Shown in pieces: positions 27,430 through 35,913 of a stretch of 64,000 nt of DNA. Each line of letters begins with the position of its first letter. Within the stretch, counting starts at the first letter, position 1. The stretch is from Chryseosolibacter indicum. Lineage in GTDB: Bacteria; Bacteroidota; Bacteroidia; Cytophagales; Cyclobacteriaceae. The stretch lies in NCBI RefSeq assembly GCF_018598585.1, contig NZ_JAHESD010000010.1:48909-112908 (forward strand). The letters are read 5' to 3'. The notes beneath the pieces are model-generated. The model saw nothing but the letters and a program-made list of their open reading frames with translations. It searched no databases and was not told the DNA's origin. The translations under genes and the position numbers were made by a program.

Positions 27430-28773
27430 ATGAATAGCAGAAATCATATAGCGGTTATAGGAGCCGGACTAATTGGCTCACTGCTCTCTATTTACCTTGC
27501 TAAGAGAGGGTACAAAGTTTCAGTTTTTGAACGCAGGGCCGATATGCGTGTTAGCAACACTGAAGCAGGTCGCTCTATTAACCTTGCATTAAGCACAAGA
27601 GGTATAAAAGCCCTGGAAGAAGTAGGCCTGGCGGATGTACTAAAGAGTGTAGCCATTCCTATGCATGGAAGAATGATGCACGACCTGCAAGGAAACCTTT
27701 CATTTTTACCTTATGGAAGAGAAGGCCAGTACATCAATTCGATCTCAAGAAGTGGCCTTAACGAAGTGTTGATGAATGAAGCCGAGAAGCACAACGTTAC
27801 ATTCCATTTTAACAACAAATGTTTAGCCGTTGATTTTGAACAAACCAGTTTAACACTTCACGACCTTAATAGTAAACAAAATGTAACCAAAGAATTTGAT
27901 CTGATTATTGGCGCTGATGGAGCTTTTTCCGCTATTCGGTCTGCAATGCAAATCACAGATCGTTTCAATTATGCCCAGCACTATATCGAACATAGTTATA
28001 AAGAACTACATATTCCCGCAGGAGAGAACAACAAACACCTGTTAGAGAAAAATGCCTTACACATTTGGCCACGTGAAAGCTTTATGATGATTGCACTTCC
28101 TAATCCTGATGGAAGTTTTACCTGTACATTATTTCTTGCTAACCAAGGCAGCAACTCTTTCAATTCACTCACCACCAGCGAGGACATTAGCACGTTTCTT
28201 ACCCGCAATTTCCCGGATGCTGTAAAACTGATACCTGGTTTAATTAACCAATATCATACAAACCCAACCTCCTCTCTGGTAATGATTAAATGCTTTCCGT
28301 GGGTAAAAAATAAAACACTTGTAATCGGTGATGCTGCTCATGCAATTGTTCCTTTCTATGGACAAGGAATGAACGCAGGCTTTGAAGATTGCCGAATACT
28401 GAATAACCTCTTATCAAAGCACAATGATAATTGGCCAATTGTTCTTGAGGAATTTCAAACAATAAGAAAACCAGATACCGACGCAATAGCTGAATTAGCT
28501 TTAAGCAATTTTATTGAGATGCGAGATCTTGTGGCAGATCCGAAGTTCCTATTAAGAAAAAAAATAGAAGCTAAACTGCATGAACTTTATCCTGACAAAT
28601 GGATACCACTCTATTCAATGGTGACCTTCAATGACAGCATTCGTTACTCGGAAGCGCTTGCCATGGGACGAAAACAGCAAATGATCATGGATAAGATTCT
28701 GACAACGCCAGAAATCAATGCGACGTGGCAACAGCTAAACTTTAAAGAAATCGTTAGTCAGCTGGAGCGTTAA
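27430..28773 (+). CDS. kmo: Kynurenine 3-monooxygenase
   Basis: A 447-residue FAD-dependent aromatic hydroxylase. Dinucleotide fold GAGLIG is at 11-16. The R(S)INLALSTRG substrate loop follows TEAGRS. The second FAD motif, VIGDAAHAIVPFYGQGMNAGFEDC, lies at about 305-328. It makes 3-hydroxykynurenine from kynurenine with NADPH and O2. The C-terminal part contains hydrophobic helices as in other KMO proteins. It is cotranscribed with kynU. It converges on the MpaB-like gene with only 8 bp between stops and no clear terminator. Confidence 0.95.
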   Translation: MNSRNHIAVIGAGLIGSLLSIYLAKRGYKVSVFERRADMRVSNTEAGRSINLALSTRGIKALEEVGLADVLKSVAIPMHGRMMHDLQGNLSFLPYGREGQYINSISRSGLNEVLMNEAEKHNVTFHFNNKCLAVDFEQTSLTLHDLNSKQNVTKEFDLIIGADGAFSAIRSAMQITDRFNYAQHYIEHSYKELHIPAGENNKHLLEKNALHIWPRESFMMIALPNPDGSFTCTLFLANQGSNSFNSLTTSEDISTFLTRNFPDAVKLIPGLINQYHTNPTSSLVMIKCFPWVKNKTLVIGDAAHAIVPFYGQGMNAGFEDCRILNNLLSKHNDNWPIVLEEFQTIRKPDTDAIAELALSNFIEMRDLVADPKFLLRKKIEAKLHELYPDKWIPLYSMVTFNDSIRYSEALAMGRKQQMIMDKILTTPEINATWQQLNFKEIVSQLER

Positions 28774-28781
28774 AACCTTAA

Positions 28782-29813
28782 TTAAACAGCACCAAGATAT
28801 TTCTCTTTAAGCATGTAGTGGTTCCGTATCATTTTCTCATAACTGGATTTATCCACGTAGTACTTGTTTACTTTTATCCTTAGTCTATTTATCAGCTTTA
28901 TAAATCGATCTTTAAAAGGGGATGACTGAAGCCCTAAAAGAGTTGACAACTCGTCTCCAACAAAATATTTAATTTGTGCGTCTACCAGGTACCCGGGGAT
29001 AAGGGGAAAAGATGCCTTATAATGTTTTAGTAACTCTTCGGTAAGACGAATACCTTCCTCCGACCTTTTAAAATGTCGTTGCTTGATAGCTAGCTCTAAC
29101 AGAGAGGCTTCACCTACAGAAGAAGGCAATAATTCTTCATTTATGTTTAATTGATAGCCGATGTACCGCCACACAAAAAGAAAGTCTTCCAGTTCTTCCT
29201 CCCGCATTAAAAACCCGGCTTGCTGCAAGCCTAAAAGAATGATGTACGAAAACGCAAGGTTAGTACCCGCCATGTCCTCCTGATTAACCGGAAGACCCCA
29301 AGCATTATTCCATGATTTTCTACGTAAGTGATATCTAACCAAGGCATGAATTAACCTGGTCTTATTTATCTGGATTATCCCCAAGCGAGCGTCACTAAAA
29401 CTACCAGGCTGCATTACAGTGATGATAAAATGCGCCGTCTCCACCAAACGCTTGCCCGGGTTGCTTCGCATCTTCTCTGTCAAATAAATCGCCTTGTTTC
29501 CCGGAGAAGCTGCATAACAATATGGCAATGATTTAGCTCCAAGCAAAGTCATGATGTCAAGTGCATACTTTTTGAAAAACTGTTGTCCGTTAAGGATACG
29601 CTTTTCATCAAACCATTGTGGTGTCGGTTTTTGCTGGAGGAGAAAATGTTTTACAGGATGGTCGGCTGTCTGACTAACCGTAGCATCATTTGTACCTAAC
29701 AGATTGTACAGAATTTTTTGTTCGTTCTTTTCAAATGTAGAACTTACCAATTCATCAGCCCCAACATCGCCGGTTCTACGCATTGCATCCAGAAAAGCAA
29801 AATCTGTATTCAT
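28782..29813 (-). CDS. MpaB/Lcp-like oxygenase family protein (DUF2236)
   Basis: 343 residues from ATG 29813; a longer frame needs a non-ATG start. It is predicted all-helical, without signal peptide. The pattern DIMTLLGAKSLPYCYAAS, ETAHFIITVM, INKTRLIHALVRYHLRR and GLPVNQEDMAGTNLAFSY is that of the DUF2236 family. This family includes the heme-containing rubber oxygenase Lcp and fungal MpaB. The His in IHALVRYH and the His in ETAHF are candidates for heme ligation. It is likely an O2-using enzyme of unknown substrate. It converges on kmo but has its own upstream region. Confidence 0.7.
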   Translation of the reverse strand: MNTDFAFLDAMRRTGDVGADELVSSTFEKNEQKILYNLLGTNDATVSQTADHPVKHFLLQQKPTPQWFDEKRILNGQQFFKKYALDIMTLLGAKSLPYCYAASPGNKAIYLTEKMRSNPGKRLVETAHFIITVMQPGSFSDARLGIIQINKTRLIHALVRYHLRRKSWNNAWGLPVNQEDMAGTNLAFSYIILLGLQQAGFLMREEELEDFLFVWRYIGYQLNINEELLPSSVGEASLLELAIKQRHFKRSEEGIRLTEELLKHYKASFPLIPGYLVDAQIKYFVGDELSTLLGLQSSPFKDRFIKLINRLRIKVNKYYVDKSSYEKMIRNHYMLKEKYLGAV

Positions 29814-29927
29814 ATAATAACCAGGCTCTAAGCAAACCCAGATTAATAACAACAGTTTAGAACAATAGTTCTTGCTTAAAAAACCATTGAAAAGATAATG
29901 CTAAAAGTCAGCAGCAGGAGTAAAAAT

Positions 29928-31367
29928 TTAAGAGGCAATATGAAGCCTGTACTCTTCAAAACGATCTAAAACATCGCGAACGTAGTTTACGGGCTCTTCA
30001 CATTTGCAATAACCTGCAGTAACAACTGGGTCGCGGTAAAACTTAGGATCTGATTTCTTCAAAAGAATATACTCTACTTGTCCATCCCAGCGTCTTGAGT
30101 CTTTACCGTGTTTCTTAGCAAGCTGCCACGCATCGACAATGTGTGAAAGTCCGGCATTATAAGACGCAAGGATAAATTTAATTCTTTCTTTCTGATCGGG
30201 TACTTTCTTCAACCAAAACCGGTCAAGGTACCTGATATATCCAACGCCAGCCCTAAGGCTCTGCCTGGGATCATCAAGATCAACGGCACCGAAGCGTTGT
30301 GCTGTAGCAGGCATCAGTTGCATCAAACCCCTTGCCCCTGCCCACGATTCACCTTGAGGCAGAAAGTGTGACTCCTGGTACACCAGCGATGCAAGCAAAC
30401 GCCAATCCCACCCCAGCTTTTGCGCCCCTTCTTTGATAAGAGTATCAAAAGGAGAAAGCTTGTTACCTCCCAACGAGGAATAATCGCTTTTTAAACGAAT
30501 GAGAGAAGTACGAGGACTTTTATAATAGCGATTGAAGATCACCATAAACGTAGCTTCTTTCTTCACCTTTACCATCCACTCATTCATTGCAGCCAAAAGA
30601 TCAGGACTATTAATCCGCGTTGCCCAGGCAATGCGTTGTGAAACGCTTAAAGGTGTAGCAACATCTAAATTTGGATAATAGTAAGCATTAACGTTAGCAA
30701 TGAGATGATCCGCTACCGTATAATCTATTTCACCAAAGGCTACTTTTCGCATCAGCGACTCGCTTTCTGCTATCGTTGTATCCTTTCTTATAATAATATC
30801 TCCTCCAATTTCCTCAGAAAGATGATGGAGACGTGTTTCATAACTCGTACCCGGAAGAACGTAAACTTCTTTACCAATTAACTCAATAGGATTTCGAATG
30901 AGCTTGGAATTGATTTCGTCAACCGGCATCTTTCGCCAGCTGTCAGGCTTTCGCTGAACAAGAACCTGGTGTGTATGAAAGTGAGGATTACCAAACGCAA
31001 TAAACTTACTTCTTTCTTTTGTAACTGCAAGAGAGAAAGCAAGAATGTCACCTTCACCACGATTAAGCTGATCAATGGCGCGATCGACCCCTGTAGTTAT
31101 TGTGATTTTTAAACCAACGCCAAGATGTTTGGCCAGATCATTCAAAAGCTCATACTCATAACCCATGGATTGACCTTTGTAGATAAAATAGCTAATGGAA
31201 TTATTATCTACCAGAGCGTTGATATAACCACGTTTTTTAATCTGATCCAGATCGATCAAAACTTCGGGTTCAGTAGAGAATTCTTCTTTAGGGTGTGATG
31301 GTACACAGGAAGCAAGCATCCACAGGCACCAAATCAGTACGAAATTTACCGGCTTCTTAGCAAGCAT
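29928..31367 (-). CDS. mltF: MltF-like membrane-bound lytic murein transglycosylase
   Basis: 479 residues from ATG 31367; the longer frame starts with TTG. It is a lipoprotein, with lipobox LASC and Cys21. The N-terminal domain (about 40-280) is a periplasmic amino-acid-binding-protein fold, as in MltF (YINALVDNNSISYFIYKG). The C-terminal SLT domain (about 300-430) has the catalytic Glu in YQESHFLPQGESWAGARGLMQLMPATAQ. It cleaves peptidoglycan glycan strands with 1,6-anhydro product formation. The binding domain may sense muropeptides. It stands between the oxygenase gene and the DUF4397 gene. Confidence 0.9.
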   Translation of the reverse strand: MLAKKPVNFVLIWCLWMLASCVPSHPKEEFSTEPEVLIDLDQIKKRGYINALVDNNSISYFIYKGQSMGYEYELLNDLAKHLGVGLKITITTGVDRAIDQLNRGEGDILAFSLAVTKERSKFIAFGNPHFHTHQVLVQRKPDSWRKMPVDEINSKLIRNPIELIGKEVYVLPGTSYETRLHHLSEEIGGDIIIRKDTTIAESESLMRKVAFGEIDYTVADHLIANVNAYYYPNLDVATPLSVSQRIAWATRINSPDLLAAMNEWMVKVKKEATFMVIFNRYYKSPRTSLIRLKSDYSSLGGNKLSPFDTLIKEGAQKLGWDWRLLASLVYQESHFLPQGESWAGARGLMQLMPATAQRFGAVDLDDPRQSLRAGVGYIRYLDRFWLKKVPDQKERIKFILASYNAGLSHIVDAWQLAKKHGKDSRRWDGQVEYILLKKSDPKFYRDPVVTAGYCKCEEPVNYVRDVLDRFEEYRLHIAS

Positions 31368-31469
31368 AAGAAGCAATTTACTAATAGTTTGCTAAAAAAT
31401 GAAACCATAAAAAAGTATGGCCCTGAAAACAGATTTCAGAGCCGTACTTTCAATAAAGAAGTTTAGCTT

Positions 31470-32300
31470 TTAATTGTGCTGCACAACCTTTACAGCAAAT
31501 GGTTTTTTTACAATTGTTGTATTACCCGATTTAACAGCTTGACCTGTTAGATAAACGGTATAAATTTTTCCTTCCTGAAAAGTAAAATCATTGGTGACTG
31601 ATACTCCTGTTCCAGAAACATTTAAAGTATAGTTACCGGAAGGGATATTAGAGAATGCAACATAGTCAACTGATGGCGTACCTGAACTTGCAGTTCGGCT
31701 ATAGCCTCTTCCTGCCAGTGTAACGCTTCCTGCACTTAATGATACGTCAGGGGCGCCAGGCGCAAGATTCAAAAATCTTACTTTTGCACTACCAGTTGGG
31801 GGTACGCTTAAGTTATCTCTTACAGGTCCTAAAAATTGAGGGCCGCCAGGATTCGTCGCGTTAACGGTTGTTGGTTTAGGACGGTTTAATGTGTCAATAA
31901 CAAATACGGTATAAAAACTACCATTAGCAAAAGTGAAATTATTCTGGTTAGTAGCACCTCCCCGATAAAGAATGCTTCCGCTTCCAATCGTACCACCAAT
32001 AGTTCCGGTTTGAGCACTGGCTTTTACCTGTGCTTGCCCAACAGGCGTGCTTACATAGTTCGAAAAAGAAGAACCAAAATTAAGTGGAGTACCTATTTGA
32101 ATATTATTGACTAGAAAAGTCAAAGCTGGTGCATCAGGAGACGCATGAATTGCAAAAATATTTGCAGTACTAGCTGATGAACCTTCAGCAGGCTTTGGTT
32201 CAGGATACTCAGTATCCTGGCAACCAATAGCTGTAAACACTATAACTGCAAGTACATTAACAATGTATAAGTTATATCTTAGTTGCATAATTTTTTTCAT
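31470..32300 (-). CDS. DUF4397 lipoprotein
   Basis: 276 residues with a lipobox ending at Cys27 (TAIGC). After a short Pro/Ser linker come two similar beta-rich segments. The first opens IFAIHASPDAPALTFLVNN and the second VRFLNLAPGAPDVSLSAG, the DUF4397 pattern. It should be anchored at the outer membrane. Only 6 bp separate it from the upstream TonB-dependent receptor, so the two are one operon and may form a SusC/SusD-like pair, although this protein is not SusD. The ligand is unknown. Confidence 0.85.
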   Translation of the reverse strand: MKKIMQLRYNLYIVNVLAVIVFTAIGCQDTEYPEPKPAEGSSASTANIFAIHASPDAPALTFLVNNIQIGTPLNFGSSFSNYVSTPVGQAQVKASAQTGTIGGTIGSGSILYRGGATNQNNFTFANGSFYTVFVIDTLNRPKPTTVNATNPGGPQFLGPVRDNLSVPPTGSAKVRFLNLAPGAPDVSLSAGSVTLAGRGYSRTASSGTPSVDYVAFSNIPSGNYTLNVSGTGVSVTNDFTFQEGKIYTVYLTGQAVKSGNTTIVKKPFAVKVVQHN

Positions 32301-32306
32301 TACTTA

Positions 32307-35300
32307 TTAATTAAAAATGTAACGTATACCAAATTGTAACTGCCAGCGAGAATTGAACGTTGACTGATTTAATCCAGTACTATTAACAAACGACTCTGTG
32401 AGTGGTGTACCATTGCTGTTTGTTGCAAAAGAAAATATTGGTCTTCCGGAAGCTGGACTATTCATATAAGAATTGTTCGGAAGGAGCGGATTGTTACTAT
32501 TAGTATTCGCTGATGTTGCGGCAGGGTTTTCATATCCAACAAAAGTGAGTAAAGATGATCTTGCTGGAGTTTTAAATAATCCCCAATCGGAATTAAAGAG
32601 ATTCAATGCATTGATTAATTCCACTGACAATTGCAACGTATTCCTTTTACCCTTTCCTGTTTCAATAAAGAAGTCCTGTAAGAATCTGAGATTAACATTG
32701 TGAACCCAAGGTGCAGATGCGCCATTCCTTTCTGCATATTCACCCCGGTGTTCGCTAAGGTACTTATCTTGTTTGATATAGTTATCTAGTTGCTCCCAAA
32801 TTTGATCGGGTGTACGTGTATCTCTTGCATCTGATGTGGTTAAGAGAATTTCGTCTTTTGATCTCGGAATATAAATAAGATCATTACTCAAACCGTCGTT
32901 ATTCAAATCACCTGAGTAGGTGTACGAAAAAGTATTTCCTGAATAGCCAGTATAAATTAACGATAAAGAAGACCCAAAGTACTTAGCATACTCCTTTCTA
33001 TAAGATGCGCTTGCAACGATTCTATGTCGCGTTAAATTACTAGAGTATGAAAGAACAGGTTTGTTAGGGCTTTCAACAATAGGATACCCGGTAAAGATAC
33101 TACTTGCCGTTGACGCTGTCTGGCTATTTACATCCTGAGCCTCAGTAAACGTATATGCCACAGATGCATATAATCCTTTAGCAAAAGTTTTCTGCAATTG
33201 GCCTGTTAATGACCATTGATATCCTTTATCGGAGTTATCTAGCAAGAGTGCTTGCGTTATATTCTGATTCACCCTTCTTCCTGGTAGTGCCGGATTTGTA
33301 GGATTAGGAGCTAATGTAGCAGGGAACAAGGGTCTTCCATCACCCTCTATAGTAGAATAAGGATTATTCAGATTGGCATCCTTAATGTATACTGCATTTA
33401 TATCTTTTGTATAAATACCTTCAAGCGTTCCTACAATTCCGAACGGCAACGCTTTATCTACTGCTATGTTAGTACGCCATACTTGTGGAAATTTAAATTC
33501 CTCGACGGCAGCATTAATGGCAAACTGAGGAGCAGTTCCGCTGGAAGTAAGAGGCACGGGATTAAACGGATAACTAGCACCTGCATCCTGATTACTGGCA
33601 ATAATGGAACCGAATAACAACCCATTATTTCCGACCTGATTCGAAATCCATACAAACGGTACGCGTCCTGTGAACACACCTGTTCCTCCTCTAACCTGCA
33701 AAGTCTTATCTCCTAATACATCCCAGTTCACGCCAATACGCGGCGAATACAGAGGAGAAGTTTTTGGAAGTCTGCCAACGCGAATTCTTTGTCCGTTAAC
33801 AAACGTCATTTCATCGCTAACAGGGTTTTGCGGAAGATCAGTACTAAATATTGGTACATCAACTCTAAACCCTAAGGTTAGGGTTAAATTTTTGAAACCA
33901 CTATATTCATCTTGCGCATAAAATCCTAACTGCGCTGCATTCCATTCTGCACCGGGTGCTGGGTTACCTTCTATAGCTGAATATTGAAGTAGGTATTGAG
34001 AAGGGGCATTGCTATTGCTCGAAGGGATAGTGGTAGGAGCCGTTACGTTATTTATAAAATTATCTATGCTACTATATAGATATACGCCATTGATCTGTTG
34101 GGTAAACACGTTATTGAATTTAAAAAACTCATTTGCTGTACCCACCGTTACTATGTGCTTATTTAAGAAAATACTGAAGTTGTCATTTACCTGAATAATA
34201 GTCTGATCTAACTTATTATTGGGTGTAAATGGATCCGGCCCAAAAGTAGTTAAGGTACTTCCATTTGGTCCAAGTATGTCTACAGTAGGGAAATTTGGAG
34301 GAGTTCCGCCTCCGCCTTGCTCACGGAAATCTCTAAAAGCTGAGTAACCAATTGTAAAAGTGTTTGAATATTTGCTACTGAAGTTACTATTAAGCTCTGC
34401 TATTATAGACTTAAGATTATTATTCTGTCTATAAAAGGACTTAGAAAACGGTATCGCATTAACACTGTTTTGTCTTCCTCCCTGAGGCGCCGATCCTATA
34501 CCTCCTGAATTGCTTGGAGGAATGTCACGGTAAGAATCCAATTGATTATATCTAACCGTTAACTTATGCTTGGTATTAATGTTCCAATCTACTTTAGCCA
34601 GGAACTTAGTGCTATGTACGGTAGCATCAAAGTTTTCATAACTCCCCGGATCGAATGTCCAACCTTTTGCTGGGTCAAGTAGAAACGTCCTTAGTCTCTC
34701 CAAATTTGTTGGCGAGTTGTAGTTGGGATCATTAACGTTAGTTATAGCAGTAGCTTGATTACCTGATGTATTTACAGGAAATGTAACAGCTGGTGTTATA
34801 TGTTCTTCAAGTTCTGCATTAACAAAAAAGAAAAGTTTATTTTTAAGGATAGGGCCTCCTAAACGGATACCATAGTTTTTGTAATTAAATTCGCTTGGTT
34901 CTATTTTGTTTCCTTCTATTTTCTTTCCAACAAAGTCCTGATTTCTATAAAACCCGTATACTGAGCCCGTGAATTCGTTAGTACCGCTTCTTGTTACAAG
35001 ATTAACTCCCGCCCCTGTAAAAGCACCTTGGCGAACATCATAAGGCGCAATTGACACCTGCATGTCTTCAATTGCATCAACACTTATAGGTTGTGTGTTA
35101 GTTTGTCCACCAGGAGTAGCACTTAATCCAAAAACGTTATTAGAAGTAGAACCATCAATGGTCAAGTTATTATAAAGGTTACTTCTTCCTCCAAAAGAAA
35201 GATTACTACTACCTGCCCGCGGATCAAGTGCAGTAAGATCTTGGAAGTTTCTAGAAATTGTTGGCAGCGTTTCGAATTGTTCTCTTCTTACATTCGTTGC

Positions 35301-35702
35301 CGCTCCGGTTCTCTCAGCATTTAAAACAGGGTCTTCCTGTCCTACAATTTGTACTTCAGACAACGTTGTAGCTTCTTCACCTAGCTTAAAATCAATAGTG
35401 TAATTTTGACCTAACGAAAGATTTACATTTTCTTTCTTCTGGCTTTGAAAGCCAACAAAACTAACGGTGATATTGTAAGAACCTACGCGAACATTGGGCA
35501 AATTAAATTTACCATCTGTACGAGTAGAAGTGCCATATTCTGTTCCTGACGAAACATGAACTGCAATAATATTTGCTCCAGGCAGTGTTTCTCCCTCTTG
35601 ATTTGTTACTGTACCGCTAATACTAGCGGTTGTAACCCCTTGCGCAAATGCCCCTGCCAGAGCCGTAAACACAATGGCTGTTACTAGTAGAATTCTTCTC
35701 AT
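32307..35702 (-). CDS. Oar-like TonB-dependent receptor
   Basis: A 1,131-residue outer-membrane protein. It has a signal peptide (about 1-20), a carboxypeptidase-regulatory-like domain (about 25-110: SISGTVTNQEGETLPGANI), a plug domain (about 115-235, with ISRNFQDLTALDPRAG and GGRSNLYNNLTIDGST) and a large beta-barrel. It ends with the strand QLQFGIRYIFN, which closes with a terminal aromatic as expected for barrel assembly. The plug pattern is that of Oar proteins, first seen in Myxococcus, rather than of SusC. The substrate is unknown; peptides or protein fragments are possible. It is cotranscribed with the DUF4397 lipoprotein. Confidence 0.9.
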   Translation of the reverse strand: MRRILLVTAIVFTALAGAFAQGVTTASISGTVTNQEGETLPGANIIAVHVSSGTEYGTSTRTDGKFNLPNVRVGSYNITVSFVGFQSQKKENVNLSLGQNYTIDFKLGEEATTLSEVQIVGQEDPVLNAERTGAATNVRREQFETLPTISRNFQDLTALDPRAGSSNLSFGGRSNLYNNLTIDGSTSNNVFGLSATPGGQTNTQPISVDAIEDMQVSIAPYDVRQGAFTGAGVNLVTRSGTNEFTGSVYGFYRNQDFVGKKIEGNKIEPSEFNYKNYGIRLGGPILKNKLFFFVNAELEEHITPAVTFPVNTSGNQATAITNVNDPNYNSPTNLERLRTFLLDPAKGWTFDPGSYENFDATVHSTKFLAKVDWNINTKHKLTVRYNQLDSYRDIPPSNSGGIGSAPQGGRQNSVNAIPFSKSFYRQNNNLKSIIAELNSNFSSKYSNTFTIGYSAFRDFREQGGGGTPPNFPTVDILGPNGSTLTTFGPDPFTPNNKLDQTIIQVNDNFSIFLNKHIVTVGTANEFFKFNNVFTQQINGVYLYSSIDNFINNVTAPTTIPSSNSNAPSQYLLQYSAIEGNPAPGAEWNAAQLGFYAQDEYSGFKNLTLTLGFRVDVPIFSTDLPQNPVSDEMTFVNGQRIRVGRLPKTSPLYSPRIGVNWDVLGDKTLQVRGGTGVFTGRVPFVWISNQVGNNGLLFGSIIASNQDAGASYPFNPVPLTSSGTAPQFAINAAVEEFKFPQVWRTNIAVDKALPFGIVGTLEGIYTKDINAVYIKDANLNNPYSTIEGDGRPLFPATLAPNPTNPALPGRRVNQNITQALLLDNSDKGYQWSLTGQLQKTFAKGLYASVAYTFTEAQDVNSQTASTASSIFTGYPIVESPNKPVLSYSSNLTRHRIVASASYRKEYAKYFGSSLSLIYTGYSGNTFSYTYSGDLNNDGLSNDLIYIPRSKDEILLTTSDARDTRTPDQIWEQLDNYIKQDKYLSEHRGEYAERNGASAPWVHNVNLRFLQDFFIETGKGKRNTLQLSVELINALNLFNSDWGLFKTPARSSLLTFVGYENPAATSANTNSNNPLLPNNSYMNSPASGRPIFSFATNSNGTPLTESFVNSTGLNQSTFNSRWQLQFGIRYIFN

Positions 35703-35741
35703 AAAATAGTTTAAGGTTTAGATTAAAGGGTATTCAGGTCA

Positions 35742-35749
35742 CAAAATTA
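35742..35749 (-). promoter_or_regulatory. Putative -7 box for the Oar-like receptor operon
   Basis: Minus-strand TAATTTTG matches TAnnTTTG, 40 bp before the receptor start. No convincing -33 TTG is seen. Confidence 0.35.
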
Positions 35750-35913
35750 TTCCTTTAGAAAGAGATTACCTTTATTCATGCTTTAAATCTTTATACATTT
35801 TGTTCATGTTAATTTAACATCGCTTCGACCACCACTCATATAATATCATTCTAATTATTTGATTGATATGTCTTTATTTTCTCTATTAGAAATACGAAAT
35901 CCTTAAACCTTTT

